Shown: positions 34,808 through 43,488 of the stretch, one piece after another
Numbering within the stretch: the stretch's first letter is position 1
Layout: every line of letters begins with the position of its first letter
From: Muribaculaceae bacterium Isolate-104 (HZI)
GTDB taxonomy: Bacteria > Bacteroidota > Bacteroidia > Bacteroidales > Muribaculaceae
Assembly: GCA_003762715.1 (NCBI GenBank)
Contig: RIBJ01000061.1
Coordinates: 1-50,740, forward strand
Length of the DNA stretch: 50,740 nt
Direction: 5' to 3'
The notes under the pieces: model-generated
The model's database searches: none
The model's input: only the letters and a program-made list of their open reading frames with translations
Told to the model about the DNA's origin: nothing
Translations under genes and position numbers: made by a program

Positions 34808-35374
34808 ATGGCAACAACTGCTGATTTTAAAAACGGAATGTGCCTCGATATCGACGGCAACTATTTTTTCATTGTTGAGTTTCTGCATGTAAAGCCCGGC
34901 AAGGGTCCCGCTTTTGTGCGCACAAAACTCAAAAACGTAAAGACAGGTCGTGTTATCGACAAAACCTGGAATAGCGGTGTCAAAGTTGAAGAAGTACGTA
35001 TCGAGCGTCGCCCGTACCAGTACCTTTACAAAGACGACATGGGCTACAACTTCATGCACACTGAAACATTCGAACAGGTAGCGCTTCCCGGTGAAAGCAT
35101 CGATGGTGTACAGTTCCTTAAGGAAGGAGACATCTGCGAAGCTATGGTTCATGCCGCTTCCGACACCATACTGACTTGCGAGATGCCCACCAGCGTTGTA
35201 CTCGAAATCACATATACAGAACCCGGCATCAAAGGCGACACCGCAACCAACACCCTCAAGCCCGCAACCCTTGAAACCGGCGCTGAGATTCGCGTGCCCC
35301 TCTTCTGCAATATCGGCGACAAAGTACGCGTTGACACTCGCGACGGTTCTTATGTAGAGCGCATCAAAGCGTAA
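34808..35374 (+). CDS. efp: Translation elongation factor P
   Basis: EF-P binds between the P and E sites and helps the ribosome through polyproline stretches. The 188-residue protein has the three-domain beta-barrel layout and the exposed loop PGKGPAF with K32 at the position that is modified in many bacteria. The C-terminal [17 protein letters not shown] motif is standard. It stands alone between two terminators. Confidence 0.96.
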   Translation: MATTADFKNGMCLDIDGNYFFIVEFLHVKPGKGPAFVRTKLKNVKTGRVIDKTWNSGVKVEEVRIERRPYQYLYKDDMGYNFMHTETFEQVALPGESIDGVQFLKEGDICEAMVHAASDTILTCEMPTSVVLEITYTEPGIKGDTATNTLKPATLETGAEIRVPLFCNIGDKVRVDTRDGSYVERIKA

Positions 35375-35395
35375 AAACATCTACCTAATAAATAT

Positions 35396-35427
35396 AAAAA
35401 CGGAGTCCGGTACCGGACTCCGTTTTT
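35396..35427. terminator. Bidirectional terminator between efp and the acyltransferase
   Basis: Positions 35401-35422 are a perfect 22-base palindrome (11-bp arms) flanked by AAAAA and TTTTT. It can end both efp (plus) and the minus-strand genes. Confidence 0.9.
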
Positions 35428-35449
35428 ATATTTATACAACCCCTGTGGG

Positions 35450-36590
35450 TCACACTTTGAGAAAAACCCTTTGACGGTACATCAGCAACAGAATAAGATA
35501 TATTATCCCGGCACAAAAAGCGGCAACCAGTACTTCATACCATGCTCCAATATACTGAGCCAGCCCATACAGAAAAGACTCTGCAACGCACCTGAAATTG
35601 ACGCAGCACAAAAGCATATAAGCCGCAATGGAATTCATGCCATATACCTTAAGCCACCCAAGACCTTTCTTTATGCCGAGGCAATCAATAACATAATAGA
35701 ATGCTGCCATAAGAAGCCAGCACAGACCTCCGCTGAACAGGGTCATGGACGCAGTCCATATTCTTTTTATTATAGGGTGCCACACTCCCAGAGCAAGCCC
35801 GGCAACAGTGAGCGCCGCTCCGCCCAGAGCAAGCGCAAGAGCTTTTTGCCCGCGACTCATGCTTCCGTTCCGAAGCACCTTGCCGGCAAATACTCCGAGC
35901 ATCACTGTGACAGCAAATGTCAGCGAGCTCCATACCCAGGTGTAGTTGTACCATGACGCAAACACCACTCCTCCGGCACCGTCTGATACAGCGCCATCTC
36001 TGAAACGACCGAGGCACATACGGTCAACCCACTCCGCAAAATTAGCTCCGGCAGTATAATCGCCTCCGCCATAACCGTCTATCATCACAAACTCCATTCC
36101 CGCCCCAGTAGGTACCGAGTAGCAGCAACGCCACAGCTACCTGTACGCGCAATGAAACTGTCAAGAACAGAGCCACAGCGATGAGATAGCCGGCAGCAAT
36201 AGCCTGAAGAGTATTGCTGTACACATACAATCTGTCGGGGTTCAGCGAAAGGAGATTTCCCTGGCACATCATGCCGAATATCCACAAAAGCGCAACTCTT
36301 TTAATTATTTTCAGCCACATACGACCTTTGGAACCGGAACCCGAAGTGCGTGTGAACGGGATTGTGACTCCCGCCATGAACATAAACAGAGGCATTACCA
36401 AATCCCATGGAGAAAAGCCAATCCAGTCGGCATGCGTAAATGCGTCTGTAACCGAAGCAAACCAACTTGCGTTTATTGCCTTGCCCAAAGCGTGTACAAG
36501 AGCTTCAAGACCAACCAGACAAAACAAATCAAAGCCTCTGAGAATATCAAGAGACTCAAGCCTCTGGGACGGTGCGGATAGTGATTTCAT
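35450..36590 (-). pseudogene. Membrane acyltransferase (DUF5009/heparan-glucosaminide acetyltransferase-like), one-base frameshift
   Basis: Two minus-strand frames (36590 down to about 36107, then down to 35450) together encode one multi-helix membrane protein. The first part starts with RLESLDILRGFD, the typical start of this family, and ends in frame at LLLGTYW. The second frame continues with AGMEFVMIDGYGGG. Removing one G from the G4 run (CCCC at 36103-36106 on the plus strand) joins them into 379 residues, the normal size. No other disruption is seen, so this is a recent mutation, a phase-variable tract or a sequencing error. Family members transfer acetyl groups across the membrane to sugars. 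The start overlaps the stop of the muramidase gene by one base. Confidence 0.85.
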
Positions 36591-37327
36591 TATTCGTTGT
36601 TTTTATGTCGTTTATATGCAGCTGCCAGGCGTGTGTGATAGCGTCGCGACGCGTAAGAGGAACCATTGTAGCGCCGGGCAAAGGCACTCCAGTTTTTTTC
36701 ACGCAGATACCTGACAAAGCCTGTCGATTTCAGAAATGACGCAAAAAGTTCAAGCTGTTCGCGCTCGGAATAGCTCATGCGCGATATAAAATCTTCAAGC
36801 GAACTACAACCGCAAATTTTCCAGTTGAAACCTCCTATCTGAAACATTCCCCAGAATGTTCCTTCTGCCGCCGCCACGCTGTCTATAGCGCTCGCCGACT
36901 GAAAACGCGCATACTGCGCGGCCTGTGTTGAGCCATATTTTGACGGTCTCAGGCGGTCAAACACCACCGGATGACTTTTTGCATATGCCGCTATATTTAT
37001 TTTGCGCTTTTTCGCCATTCTGCGAAACATGCTCATGTCAAAATTTATAATCGGCAATCCGGGGCTGTAAAACCCCTTGTGTGCCCTGCCCGCTTCTATG
37101 TCCACAACCGCCTTTATCGCCGCAATTTCTACACCAAGTTCCTCAGCAACGGCATGGTAGTCATCATCGGTCAATGCGGTGTACCTGTTCAAGTCTTTGG
37201 GGCGTTCCAACCTTATAGTATCGGTTATTTCAGCGTACCTTAGCACGTCTACAGCATGTGCGATGGCGGGCAGCAACAATACCACCGACAGCAATATCAG
37301 CCTTATGAGGTTATGAAAGTAACACAT
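36590..37327 (-). CDS. Exported N-acetylmuramidase (DUF3380 family)
   Basis: The 245-residue protein carries a signal peptide (about 1-25, ending AIAHA). It then has the muramidase domain: LGVEIAAIKAVVDIEAG with the probable catalytic E78, INFDMSMFRR, EGTFWGMFQIGGFNWKICG and the C-terminal FARRYNGSSY. These are the landmarks of the N-acetylmuramidase family known from phage endolysins. Here it is chromosomal and exported, so it likely trims peptidoglycan in the periplasm. Its stop overlaps the acyltransferase start (TAATG), suggesting coupling. It lies downstream of the prs terminator. Confidence 0.87.
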   Translation of the reverse strand: MCYFHNLIRLILLSVVLLLPAIAHAVDVLRYAEITDTIRLERPKDLNRYTALTDDDYHAVAEELGVEIAAIKAVVDIEAGRAHKGFYSPGLPIINFDMSMFRRMAKKRKINIAAYAKSHPVVFDRLRPSKYGSTQAAQYARFQSASAIDSVAAAEGTFWGMFQIGGFNWKICGCSSLEDFISRMSYSEREQLELFASFLKSTGFVRYLREKNWSAFARRYNGSSYASRRYHTRLAAAYKRHKNNE

Positions 37328-37342
37328 GATGAGGATAGGTAG

Positions 37343-37380
37343 AAAAAAAGGAGGGATGCGTTGTATAGAACCACCCCTCC
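37343..37380 (-). terminator. Terminator of prs
   Basis: On the minus strand GGAGGG (37380-37375) and CCCTCC (37355-37350) form a stem with a 19-base loop, followed by seven T. Confidence 0.65.
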
Positions 37381-37411
37381 CTTGTTCTGTCAGTTCATTT
37401 AAAAATGACTG

Positions 37412-38356
37412 TCATTTAAACACATACTGTGAGGATATAGACTCATTGTTGTGTACTTTGCAGATTGTATCGGCAATCAGCTTGGCAACACTGATTATTG
37501 TAGCTTTCTTGCACTCTTTGTTGAAAGGAATTGAGTTTGTGAAAATCATTTCTGTCAATCCGCATTTGTCAACTCTTTCACTTGCGGGGTCGCTCATAAT
37601 AGCATGAGAAGCGAGAGCACGCACCGATTTGGCACCCTTTTCTATCATGAGGTCGGCTGCCTTTGTTATTGTTCCGGCAGTGTCAACCATATCATCAAGG
37701 AGAATGACATTCTTGTCCTTTACATCTCCGATAACAGTCATTGACTCCACAACATTGGCTTTGGCGCGCTGTTTGTGGCACAGTACCAAGGGTACGTCAA
37801 GGTATTTGGCATACGAATTTGCTCTCTTGGCTCCGCCGACATCGGGAGTGGCTATTGCCATGTTGTCGAGTTTGAGGCTTTCAATGTAGGGAATAAACAC
37901 TGAAGATGCATAAAGATGGTCTACCGGTACATTGAAGAAACCCTGAATCTGGTCGGCATGAAGATCCATGGTTATCACACGGTTCACCCCTGCAGCACTG
38001 AGCAGGTCTGCCACCAGCTTGGCGGCTATGCTCACACGCGGTTTGTCCTTGCGGTCCTGACGCGCCCAACCGAAATAAGGAATAACCGCTATGACACTAT
38101 GCGCCGAGGCTCTTTTTGCCGCGTCAATCATTAGCAGAAGTTCCATAAGATTGTCGGAATTGGGGAAGGTAGACTGAACCAGGTAAACCTCACAACCGCG
38201 TATAGGTTCTTCAAACGACACCTCAAACTCGCCATCGGCAAAATGCTGGATGTTCATCTTGCCCAGAGGCATGTCAAGGTACTTGCAAATTTCTTCTCCC
38301 ATGTAGCGCGACTTTGTGCCGGCAAAAATTTTAATGGGATGGATCGCTGAGTTCAT
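37412..38356 (-). CDS. prs: Ribose-phosphate pyrophosphokinase
   Basis: Prs makes phosphoribosyl pyrophosphate from ribose 5-phosphate and ATP, feeding nucleotide, histidine and NAD synthesis. The 314-residue protein has the PYFGWARQDRK segment, the metal-binding VITMDLHADQIQGFF signature and the PRPP-binding VILLDDMVDTAGT loop. All are intact. Its -7 element lies in the gap immediately after the GH13 stop codon. Confidence 0.96.
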   Translation of the reverse strand: MNSAIHPIKIFAGTKSRYMGEEICKYLDMPLGKMNIQHFADGEFEVSFEEPIRGCEVYLVQSTFPNSDNLMELLLMIDAAKRASAHSVIAVIPYFGWARQDRKDKPRVSIAAKLVADLLSAAGVNRVITMDLHADQIQGFFNVPVDHLYASSVFIPYIESLKLDNMAIATPDVGGAKRANSYAKYLDVPLVLCHKQRAKANVVESMTVIGDVKDKNVILLDDMVDTAGTITKAADLMIEKGAKSVRALASHAIMSDPASERVDKCGLTEMIFTNSIPFNKECKKATIISVAKLIADTICKVHNNESISSQYVFK

Positions 38357-38391
38357 AAGACTGCTATTTGTGACTATTGGAATATTTTTTG

Positions 38392-38399
38392 CAAAATTA
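38392..38399 (-). promoter_or_regulatory. -7 promoter element of prs
   Basis: The minus strand reads TAATTTTG, matching TAnnTTTG. It begins one base after the GH13 stop codon (38401-38403), so the -33 region must lie inside the GH13 coding sequence. Confidence 0.6.
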
Positions 38400-38400
38400 G

Positions 38401-40143
38401 TTATTTTTCTGTGGCGACAGAGCTTGCTTTGTCTATTTTTTCATCAATAGGCTTTATGTTTTTATGATTTACCTTCCATACCGCCGCGCCCCAGGGTTCG
38501 AGGAAAATCTCAAACGGGTGTCCGTCTGCGATATGTTTTGTCGATTTGCGCTTGCTGAGGAGTTCTGTCATTGGGGCGGTACCCTGGGGTATCTGTAGCA
38601 TCTCGAAGGCATGTCTGGGCAGATTCACAGCCATATCACATGAGTCGGCGCTGAAATTCACCGCTATGATAATGGTTTCTTCCGCAAGGTTTCGCATAAA
38701 CACATACTGACGATGGGGATTGATCGTCGGGTTGTCGTAGTTTACATACATAAGGTCAAAGAAACGACCTTTTGCTATTGCCTGCTCTTTGTTGCACATC
38801 TTGAGTATCTCGGCATACTTTTCACGCAGCCACCTTTGGCGCTCGGTCAGCTTTTTGTCTGACGGATTGCCGTTGTCAAGCCATCTGCGAAGTGTGTCAA
38901 GACTCCAGTAATCATATATTGTTGTGCGTCCGTCGAGTCCGCTGTAGCCTTCTGCCTCGGCAGCCGGCTCGCCTAACTCCTGCCCCATATATATCATCAT
39001 GGCTCCGGTACCTATCATAGAGCTGACCACCAGCGACGGCACCGCCTTGACTGCGTCTCCGGCATAGAATCTTGAGGCAAATCGCTGCTCGTCATGATTT
39101 TCCAGGAAATTAAGCATGTGACCGCTTATGCCCTCCACGGTCTGCCAGCATCCGGTTAGCTGCGCCGCAGAGTAATTGGAGGTCTGTATGCCTCTGAGGG
39201 TGTCGTACAGGTTCACTTTGTCGTACAGATAGTCAAAACCTCCTACATTTATAAAACTTCTGTAAATGCCGGTGTCGTAGAGCTCGGCTATGAATATGAC
39301 ATGCGGATAATGCTGCTTGACAGCAGCAATAGCCCATTGCCAGAATTCAAGGGGAACCATGTGCGCCATATCGCAACGGAATCCGTCGACTCCTTTTGCT
39401 GCCCAGTACTTCAGTATGTCAAGCATCTTGTTCCAAGTGTCAGGCACAGGGCAGAAATGATGTGAACCATTGAATTGGTCAACTCCATAGTTCAGTTTGA
39501 CAGTATCATACCAGTCGTTCCTGCCCGGGAACGCGGTAAAACAGTCGTTTCCGGTAGCCTTTGCCGGGAACTCGACATATGCGCCTTTGCCTGTGCCCAT
39601 GTCTACCGACGGGGCAAACAACTGACGAGGAATGTAATAGAAATTGTTTTCTGGGCTGAAGCCCATGTCTTTGTCATCGTGGCTACCGAAATCCTCTACT
39701 GTTGACGGCGCGGCATCGGAATGATAGCGGCGCGCCACATGGTTGGGCACAAAATCTATAATCACATTCATGCCTGCATCGTGCGTGCGGTCTACAAGCG
39801 CTTCGAACTCTTTGATTCTTTCAGGCACTTTTTCAGCAAGATCAGGATCTATGTCATAATAGTCCTTTATAGCATACGGCGACCCTGCCTGACCTTTCAC
39901 AACATGTGGATTGTCCTTCTCAATACCATAGGCTGTATAGTCGCTGCACTGAGCATGCTCAAGCACACCGGTGTACCATACATGGGTAACGCCGAGCGAT
40001 TTTATCGAGTTCAGAATTTCATTATTTATACCGTTTAGCTTTCCGGAACCGTTCTGAGACAGTGTACCGCCCGGCACACATTTATCATTATAATTGGTGA
40101 AAAGACGGGGAATTAGCTGATAGATGATTGGTTTACGATCCAT
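38401..40143 (-). CDS. Cytoplasmic alpha-amylase-family glycoside hydrolase (GH13)
   Basis: The 580-residue enzyme has the four GH13 regions: DFVPNH, GFRCDMAH with nucleophile D258, FIAELYD with acid/base E287, and FLENHDEQ with D351. It lacks a signal peptide, unlike Sus-type amylases, so it probably acts on internal glycogen or imported maltooligosaccharides. The ending (EPWGAAVWKVNHK...) is a C-terminal beta domain plus a charged tail. It starts immediately after the patatin stop (TAAATG), so the two are cotranscribed. The precise specificity (amylase, debranching or transferase) cannot be read from the sequence. Confidence 0.88.
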   Translation of the reverse strand: MDRKPIIYQLIPRLFTNYNDKCVPGGTLSQNGSGKLNGINNEILNSIKSLGVTHVWYTGVLEHAQCSDYTAYGIEKDNPHVVKGQAGSPYAIKDYYDIDPDLAEKVPERIKEFEALVDRTHDAGMNVIIDFVPNHVARRYHSDAAPSTVEDFGSHDDKDMGFSPENNFYYIPRQLFAPSVDMGTGKGAYVEFPAKATGNDCFTAFPGRNDWYDTVKLNYGVDQFNGSHHFCPVPDTWNKMLDILKYWAAKGVDGFRCDMAHMVPLEFWQWAIAAVKQHYPHVIFIAELYDTGIYRSFINVGGFDYLYDKVNLYDTLRGIQTSNYSAAQLTGCWQTVEGISGHMLNFLENHDEQRFASRFYAGDAVKAVPSLVVSSMIGTGAMMIYMGQELGEPAAEAEGYSGLDGRTTIYDYWSLDTLRRWLDNGNPSDKKLTERQRWLREKYAEILKMCNKEQAIAKGRFFDLMYVNYDNPTINPHRQYVFMRNLAEETIIIAVNFSADSCDMAVNLPRHAFEMLQIPQGTAPMTELLSKRKSTKHIADGHPFEIFLEPWGAAVWKVNHKNIKPIDEKIDKASSVATEK

Positions 40144-41010
40144 TTATGATTTTTTCTTTGGATTTATGTCTGATTGTCTGGCTGCCGCATTCTCAGCGTC
40201 GGGACGTCTGAAACCGTTGTCAAGAAGGAATTTCATGGTATCGGTGTATCCGCTTTCAAACACCTTTTCTATCTGTTTGAGATTAAACACTTTATATCGC
40301 GCTATCTCTTCATTTCGGATAACTATGTCGCAAAGCTCCATGTCGCGGACTGTGTTTGTCTTTGCCATAAGCTCATAAGAGCGCAGGGCTATGTCCATAA
40401 TTGTGTCCTTTACAGTCACTTTCGACAGAGGAGAGCAGTTTATGCCTATAAGATATTTGCATCGCTCGCGTATTGACCATGCCGGAAGGTTGTGAAGAAC
40501 TCCACCGTCCACATATCTTACACCGTCTATTTTCATGGGCTTGAATACTATTGGAATGCTGCACGAAGCCGCTACTCTTTCTGCAAGCGGTCCGGACTCG
40601 AAAACCTCTTTTCTGCCCTCGTCAAGATTTGTAACCCCTACCACCACGGGTATAGGCAAATCTTCAAGATTGGCATACGGGATGTGCTTTCGTAGAAATG
40701 TCCGAAACCGGTCAAGTCTGAAAAAGCCGTCTTTAGGCATTGACAATTCGCAGAAATCTGAAAATCTCGAATCTCTGAACAGCTGAAGCATTTTTTCGGG
40801 CTCTATGCCCGCCGCATACATCACAGCTGCCACCGATCCTGCACTCACGCCCGCAATTATGTCGGGCTTTATTCCCATTTCATTGAGTGCTTTTATGGCT
40901 CCGGCATGCGCAAAGCCACGCGCGCCACCTCCGCTGAGGACCAGACCGGTGCGAAACTCCGGGACTGAAAACCCCAGCAACGATTTTACCTTCTGTAATT
41001 TTCCTGACAT
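40144..41010 (-). CDS. Patatin-like phospholipase
   Basis: The 288-residue protein has the oxyanion loop SGGGARG (26-32), the nucleophile S56 in GVSAGS and the catalytic aspartate D168 in VDGGVLHNLP. This is a complete Ser-Asp dyad of the patatin/RssA type. No signal peptide is present, so it is cytoplasmic or membrane-associated. It probably hydrolyses phospholipids or lysophospholipids. A -7 element (41035-41042) lies 24 bases upstream, and the GH13 gene follows without a gap. Confidence 0.9.
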   Translation of the reverse strand: MSGKLQKVKSLLGFSVPEFRTGLVLSGGGARGFAHAGAIKALNEMGIKPDIIAGVSAGSVAAVMYAAGIEPEKMLQLFRDSRFSDFCELSMPKDGFFRLDRFRTFLRKHIPYANLEDLPIPVVVGVTNLDEGRKEVFESGPLAERVAASCSIPIVFKPMKIDGVRYVDGGVLHNLPAWSIRERCKYLIGINCSPLSKVTVKDTIMDIALRSYELMAKTNTVRDMELCDIVIRNEEIARYKVFNLKQIEKVFESGYTDTMKFLLDNGFRRPDAENAAARQSDINPKKKS

Positions 41011-41034
41011 ATATAAGGTAATGCAAAAGCGTCA

Positions 41035-41042
41035 CAAAAATA
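41035..41042 (-). promoter_or_regulatory. -7 promoter element of patatin-GH13
   Basis: The minus strand reads TATTTTTG, matching TAnnTTTG. It diverges from the ssb promoter 33 bases away. Confidence 0.5.
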
Positions 41043-41075
41043 CAAAACATTTGGTAATTTTTCCACTATTTTGGC

Positions 41076-41083
41076 TACCTTTG
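41076..41083 (+). promoter_or_regulatory. -7 promoter element of ssb
   Basis: TACCTTTG matches TAnnTTTG, with TTTG at 41050-41053 (22-base spacing). The leader before the ssb ATG (41103) would be only about 13 bases. Confidence 0.65.
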
Positions 41084-41102
41084 AGCATTGAAGTACAAAA
41101 TT

Positions 41103-41459
41103 ATGAGTGTAAACAAGGTCATTTTAGTAGGAAACGTCGGCAAAGACCCCGTGATAAGATATATTGATACCAGACCTGTGGCTGAGCTTTCGTTAGCCAC
41201 TACCGAAAGGGCTTACACAGCCGCCAACGGCACACGAGTCGAAGAGCGCACCGAGTGGCACAGGCTGATTATGTGGGACAGCGCCGCAGAAACCGCCGAA
41301 AAATACATTGCCAAAGGAACGCGACTGTTTGTGGAGGGCAAACTCCGCACCCGCACCTGGACTGACCGCGCAGGTCTAAGCCACAAGGTCACAGAGGTGT
41401 ATGTGGATAACTTCGACATACTCTCGCGCGTTTCGTCTCCTACAACAAACAACGGATAA
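41103..41459 (+). CDS. ssb: Single-stranded DNA-binding protein, short form without acidic tip
   Basis: The 118 residues comprise one OB fold: MSVNKVILVGNVGKDP, ERTEWHRLIMWDSAAETAEKYIAKG and LFVEGKLRTRTW are classic SSB signatures. The protein ends SPTTNNG right after the fold. It lacks the glycine-rich linker and the acidic DDxPF tail that recruits repair proteins. Short SSBs of this kind exist in Bacteroidetes beside a full-length one, which is not in this window. The start is the ATG at 41103; an upstream TTG is inside the leader. The OPT gene follows after 19 bases. Confidence 0.93.
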   Translation: MSVNKVILVGNVGKDPVIRYIDTRPVAELSLATTERAYTAANGTRVEERTEWHRLIMWDSAAETAEKYIAKGTRLFVEGKLRTRTWTDRAGLSHKVTEVYVDNFDILSRVSSPTTNNG

Positions 41460-41478
41460 ACCAATCATTTTATATAGT

Positions 41479-43488
41479 ATGACACAAAACGATTCATCTC
41501 TTGCCCGCGAAAGGGAGGAACATGAGATTTACATGACGGCAGACCCGACAGAACTTCCGGAAAACGCGTTTCGCGAACTTGCCGCTGACGAGAGCTACCG
41601 CCCCGTCATGCATCCTGCCCGTGAGTATGCAGAAGTCACCCCCTATTCGGTTATCACAGGCATTATACTTGCTGTGATTTTCAGCGCGGCAGCCGCGTAC
41701 CTCGGACTGCGCGTGGGTCAGGTGTTCGAGGCGGCGATTCCAATCGCAATCATTGCCGTAGGGCTTTCGGGCGCGTTAAAGAAAAACAATCCGCTCGGAC
41801 AGAATGTCATTATACAAAGTATAGGTGCTTGCTCGGGCGTGATTGTCGCAGGTGCGATATTTACTCTGCCGGCTCTTTTCATTTTGCAGTCCACATACAA
41901 CGACATCACTGTAAACTTTCTTGAGATTTTTCTAAGTTCACTTTTCGGCGGTGTTCTCGGCATTTTGTTCTTCATTCCGTTCAGAAAGTATTTTGTAAAG
42001 GACATGCATGGCAAATATCCTTTCCCCGAGGCTACCGCCACCACTCAGGTTCTGGTAAGCGCGCAGACAAAGAACGCAACAGACGGCGGACAGGCAAAAA
42101 CTCTTGTAATAGCATCGCTTGTCGGCGGTATTTATGACTATATTGTAGCCACTTTCGGATTTTGGGCAGAGACAGTGACTTCCGAGGTTACCGGCTGGGG
42201 CGCAGCTCTTGCCGAAAAGACAAAGCTGGTGTTCAGCTGCAATACCGGAGCCGCGCTGCTCGGTCTCGGCTATATTGTCGGCATCAAATATGCGTTTGTA
42301 ATTTTCGCAGGCTCTGCATTTGTATGGTGGATTATAATACCGCTTATCGGCACTTACGGCTCTGCCGAGATTTCTGCAATGGATTCTTCCGCAATATTCT
42401 CCAACTACGCTCGTCTTATCGGCATAGGTGGCATAGCGATGGCAGGAATCATCGGCATAGTAAAGTCATGGGGCATCATAATGCAGGCTGCCGGTCTTGC
42501 CGCACGGGAAATTAAGGGCTCGTCAAAAGAAACATCGGCTTCTGTGCGCTGGCAAAGAGACATTTCCATGAAACATGTTGTATTTTTCATGACAATAGCT
42601 CTTGTTGCCGTACTGATATTCTTCTGGATAGGAGTTCTTGGCAATTTCTGGCAGGCACTTGTGGCCTGGCTTGTTGTTACGCTTATTTCATTCTTGTTCA
42701 CCACAGTGGCGGCTAACGCCATTGCTATAGTAGGCTCAAATCCGGTCAGCGGCATGACTCTGATGACTCTCATCATTGCCTCGGCGATATTTGTCGGAAT
42801 CGGCATCAACGGCACATCCGGCATTGTGGCGTCCATGGTTATCGGCGGAGTGGTATGCACAGCCTTGTCAATGGCGGGCGGATTTGTCACAGACCTGAAA
42901 ATCGGCTACTGGCTCGGCTCGACTCCTCGCAAACAGGAAAGTTGGAAATTTCTCGGCACTTTGGTGTCTGCCGCCACTGTGGGAGGTGTAATACTGCTAT
43001 TAAATAAGGTGTATGGCTTCACAGGACCCGACGCTCTGGTAGCTCCTCAGGCAAACGCCATGGCAAAGGTTATCGAACCTATCATGATGGGTGGAGACAC
43101 CCCCTGGATTCTATACATGACCGGTGCCATACTGGCGCTGCTGCTCAACTGGCTCGGAGTGCCGGCTCTGGCATTCTGTCTCGGCATGTTTATCCCCATG
43201 CAGCTAAATACCCCAATGCTTGTAGGCGGAGCCATAGCATGGTATGTATCCACACGCTCCAAAAACAAGGAGGTCAATGACTGCCGCAGAGACCGTGGCA
43301 CCCTGATTGCATCCGGACTCATTGCCGGCGGCGCTCTGTTTGGTGTTTTCGCTGCCCTTACCCGCTTTGCCGGATTTGAGTATCAGAATACCATGTCTGT
43401 AATCACAAACCAGTGGCTTGGTGTCATTGCCTATGCCGCCATAATTGTTTATTTAGGCATCCAGAGCATTAATGCGCGGAAAGGCTGA
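41479..43488 (+). CDS. OPT-family oligopeptide transporter
   Basis: The 669-residue protein is a polytopic membrane protein with about 14-16 hydrophobic segments. The early TPYSVITGIILAVIFSAAAAYLGLRVGQ and the FPFPEATATTQVL-like KYPFPEATATTQVL segment mark the OPT family, proton-coupled importers of peptides or metal-chelate peptides. The start is the ATG at 41479, after ssb. The end overlaps the MATE gene by 17 bases. Confidence 0.9.
   Translation: MTQNDSSLAREREEHEIYMTADPTELPENAFRELAADESYRPVMHPAREYAEVTPYSVITGIILAVIFSAAAAYLGLRVGQVFEAAIPIAIIAVGLSGALKKNNPLGQNVIIQSIGACSGVIVAGAIFTLPALFILQSTYNDITVNFLEIFLSSLFGGVLGILFFIPFRKYFVKDMHGKYPFPEATATTQVLVSAQTKNATDGGQAKTLVIASLVGGIYDYIVATFGFWAETVTSEVTGWGAALAEKTKLVFSCNTGAALLGLGYIVGIKYAFVIFAGSAFVWWIIIPLIGTYGSAEISAMDSSAIFSNYARLIGIGGIAMAGIIGIVKSWGIIMQAAGLAAREIKGSSKETSASVRWQRDISMKHVVFFMTIALVAVLIFFWIGVLGNFWQALVAWLVVTLISFLFTTVAANAIAIVGSNPVSGMTLMTLIIASAIFVGIGINGTSGIVASMVIGGVVCTALSMAGGFVTDLKIGYWLGSTPRKQESWKFLGTLVSAATVGGVILLLNKVYGFTGPDALVAPQANAMAKVIEPIMMGGDTPWILYMTGAILALLLNWLGVPALAFCLGMFIPMQLNTPMLVGGAIAWYVSTRSKNKEVNDCRRDRGTLIASGLIAGGALFGVFAALTRFAGFEYQNTMSVITNQWLGVIAYAAIIVYLGIQSINARKG

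Noticed and set aside
34614-34892. 92-codon frame across tRNA-Gly
   Set aside because: It runs through the tRNA and its terminator, so translation is implausible.
36103-36106. Programmed ribosomal frameshift in the acyltransferase
   Set aside because: A four-base G run without a clear downstream structure is a weak slippage site; mutation or sequencing error is simpler.
36042-36590. Two separate membrane protein genes instead of one frameshifted gene
   Set aside because: Both parts match consecutive regions of the same family, and a single-base change restores a normal-length protein.
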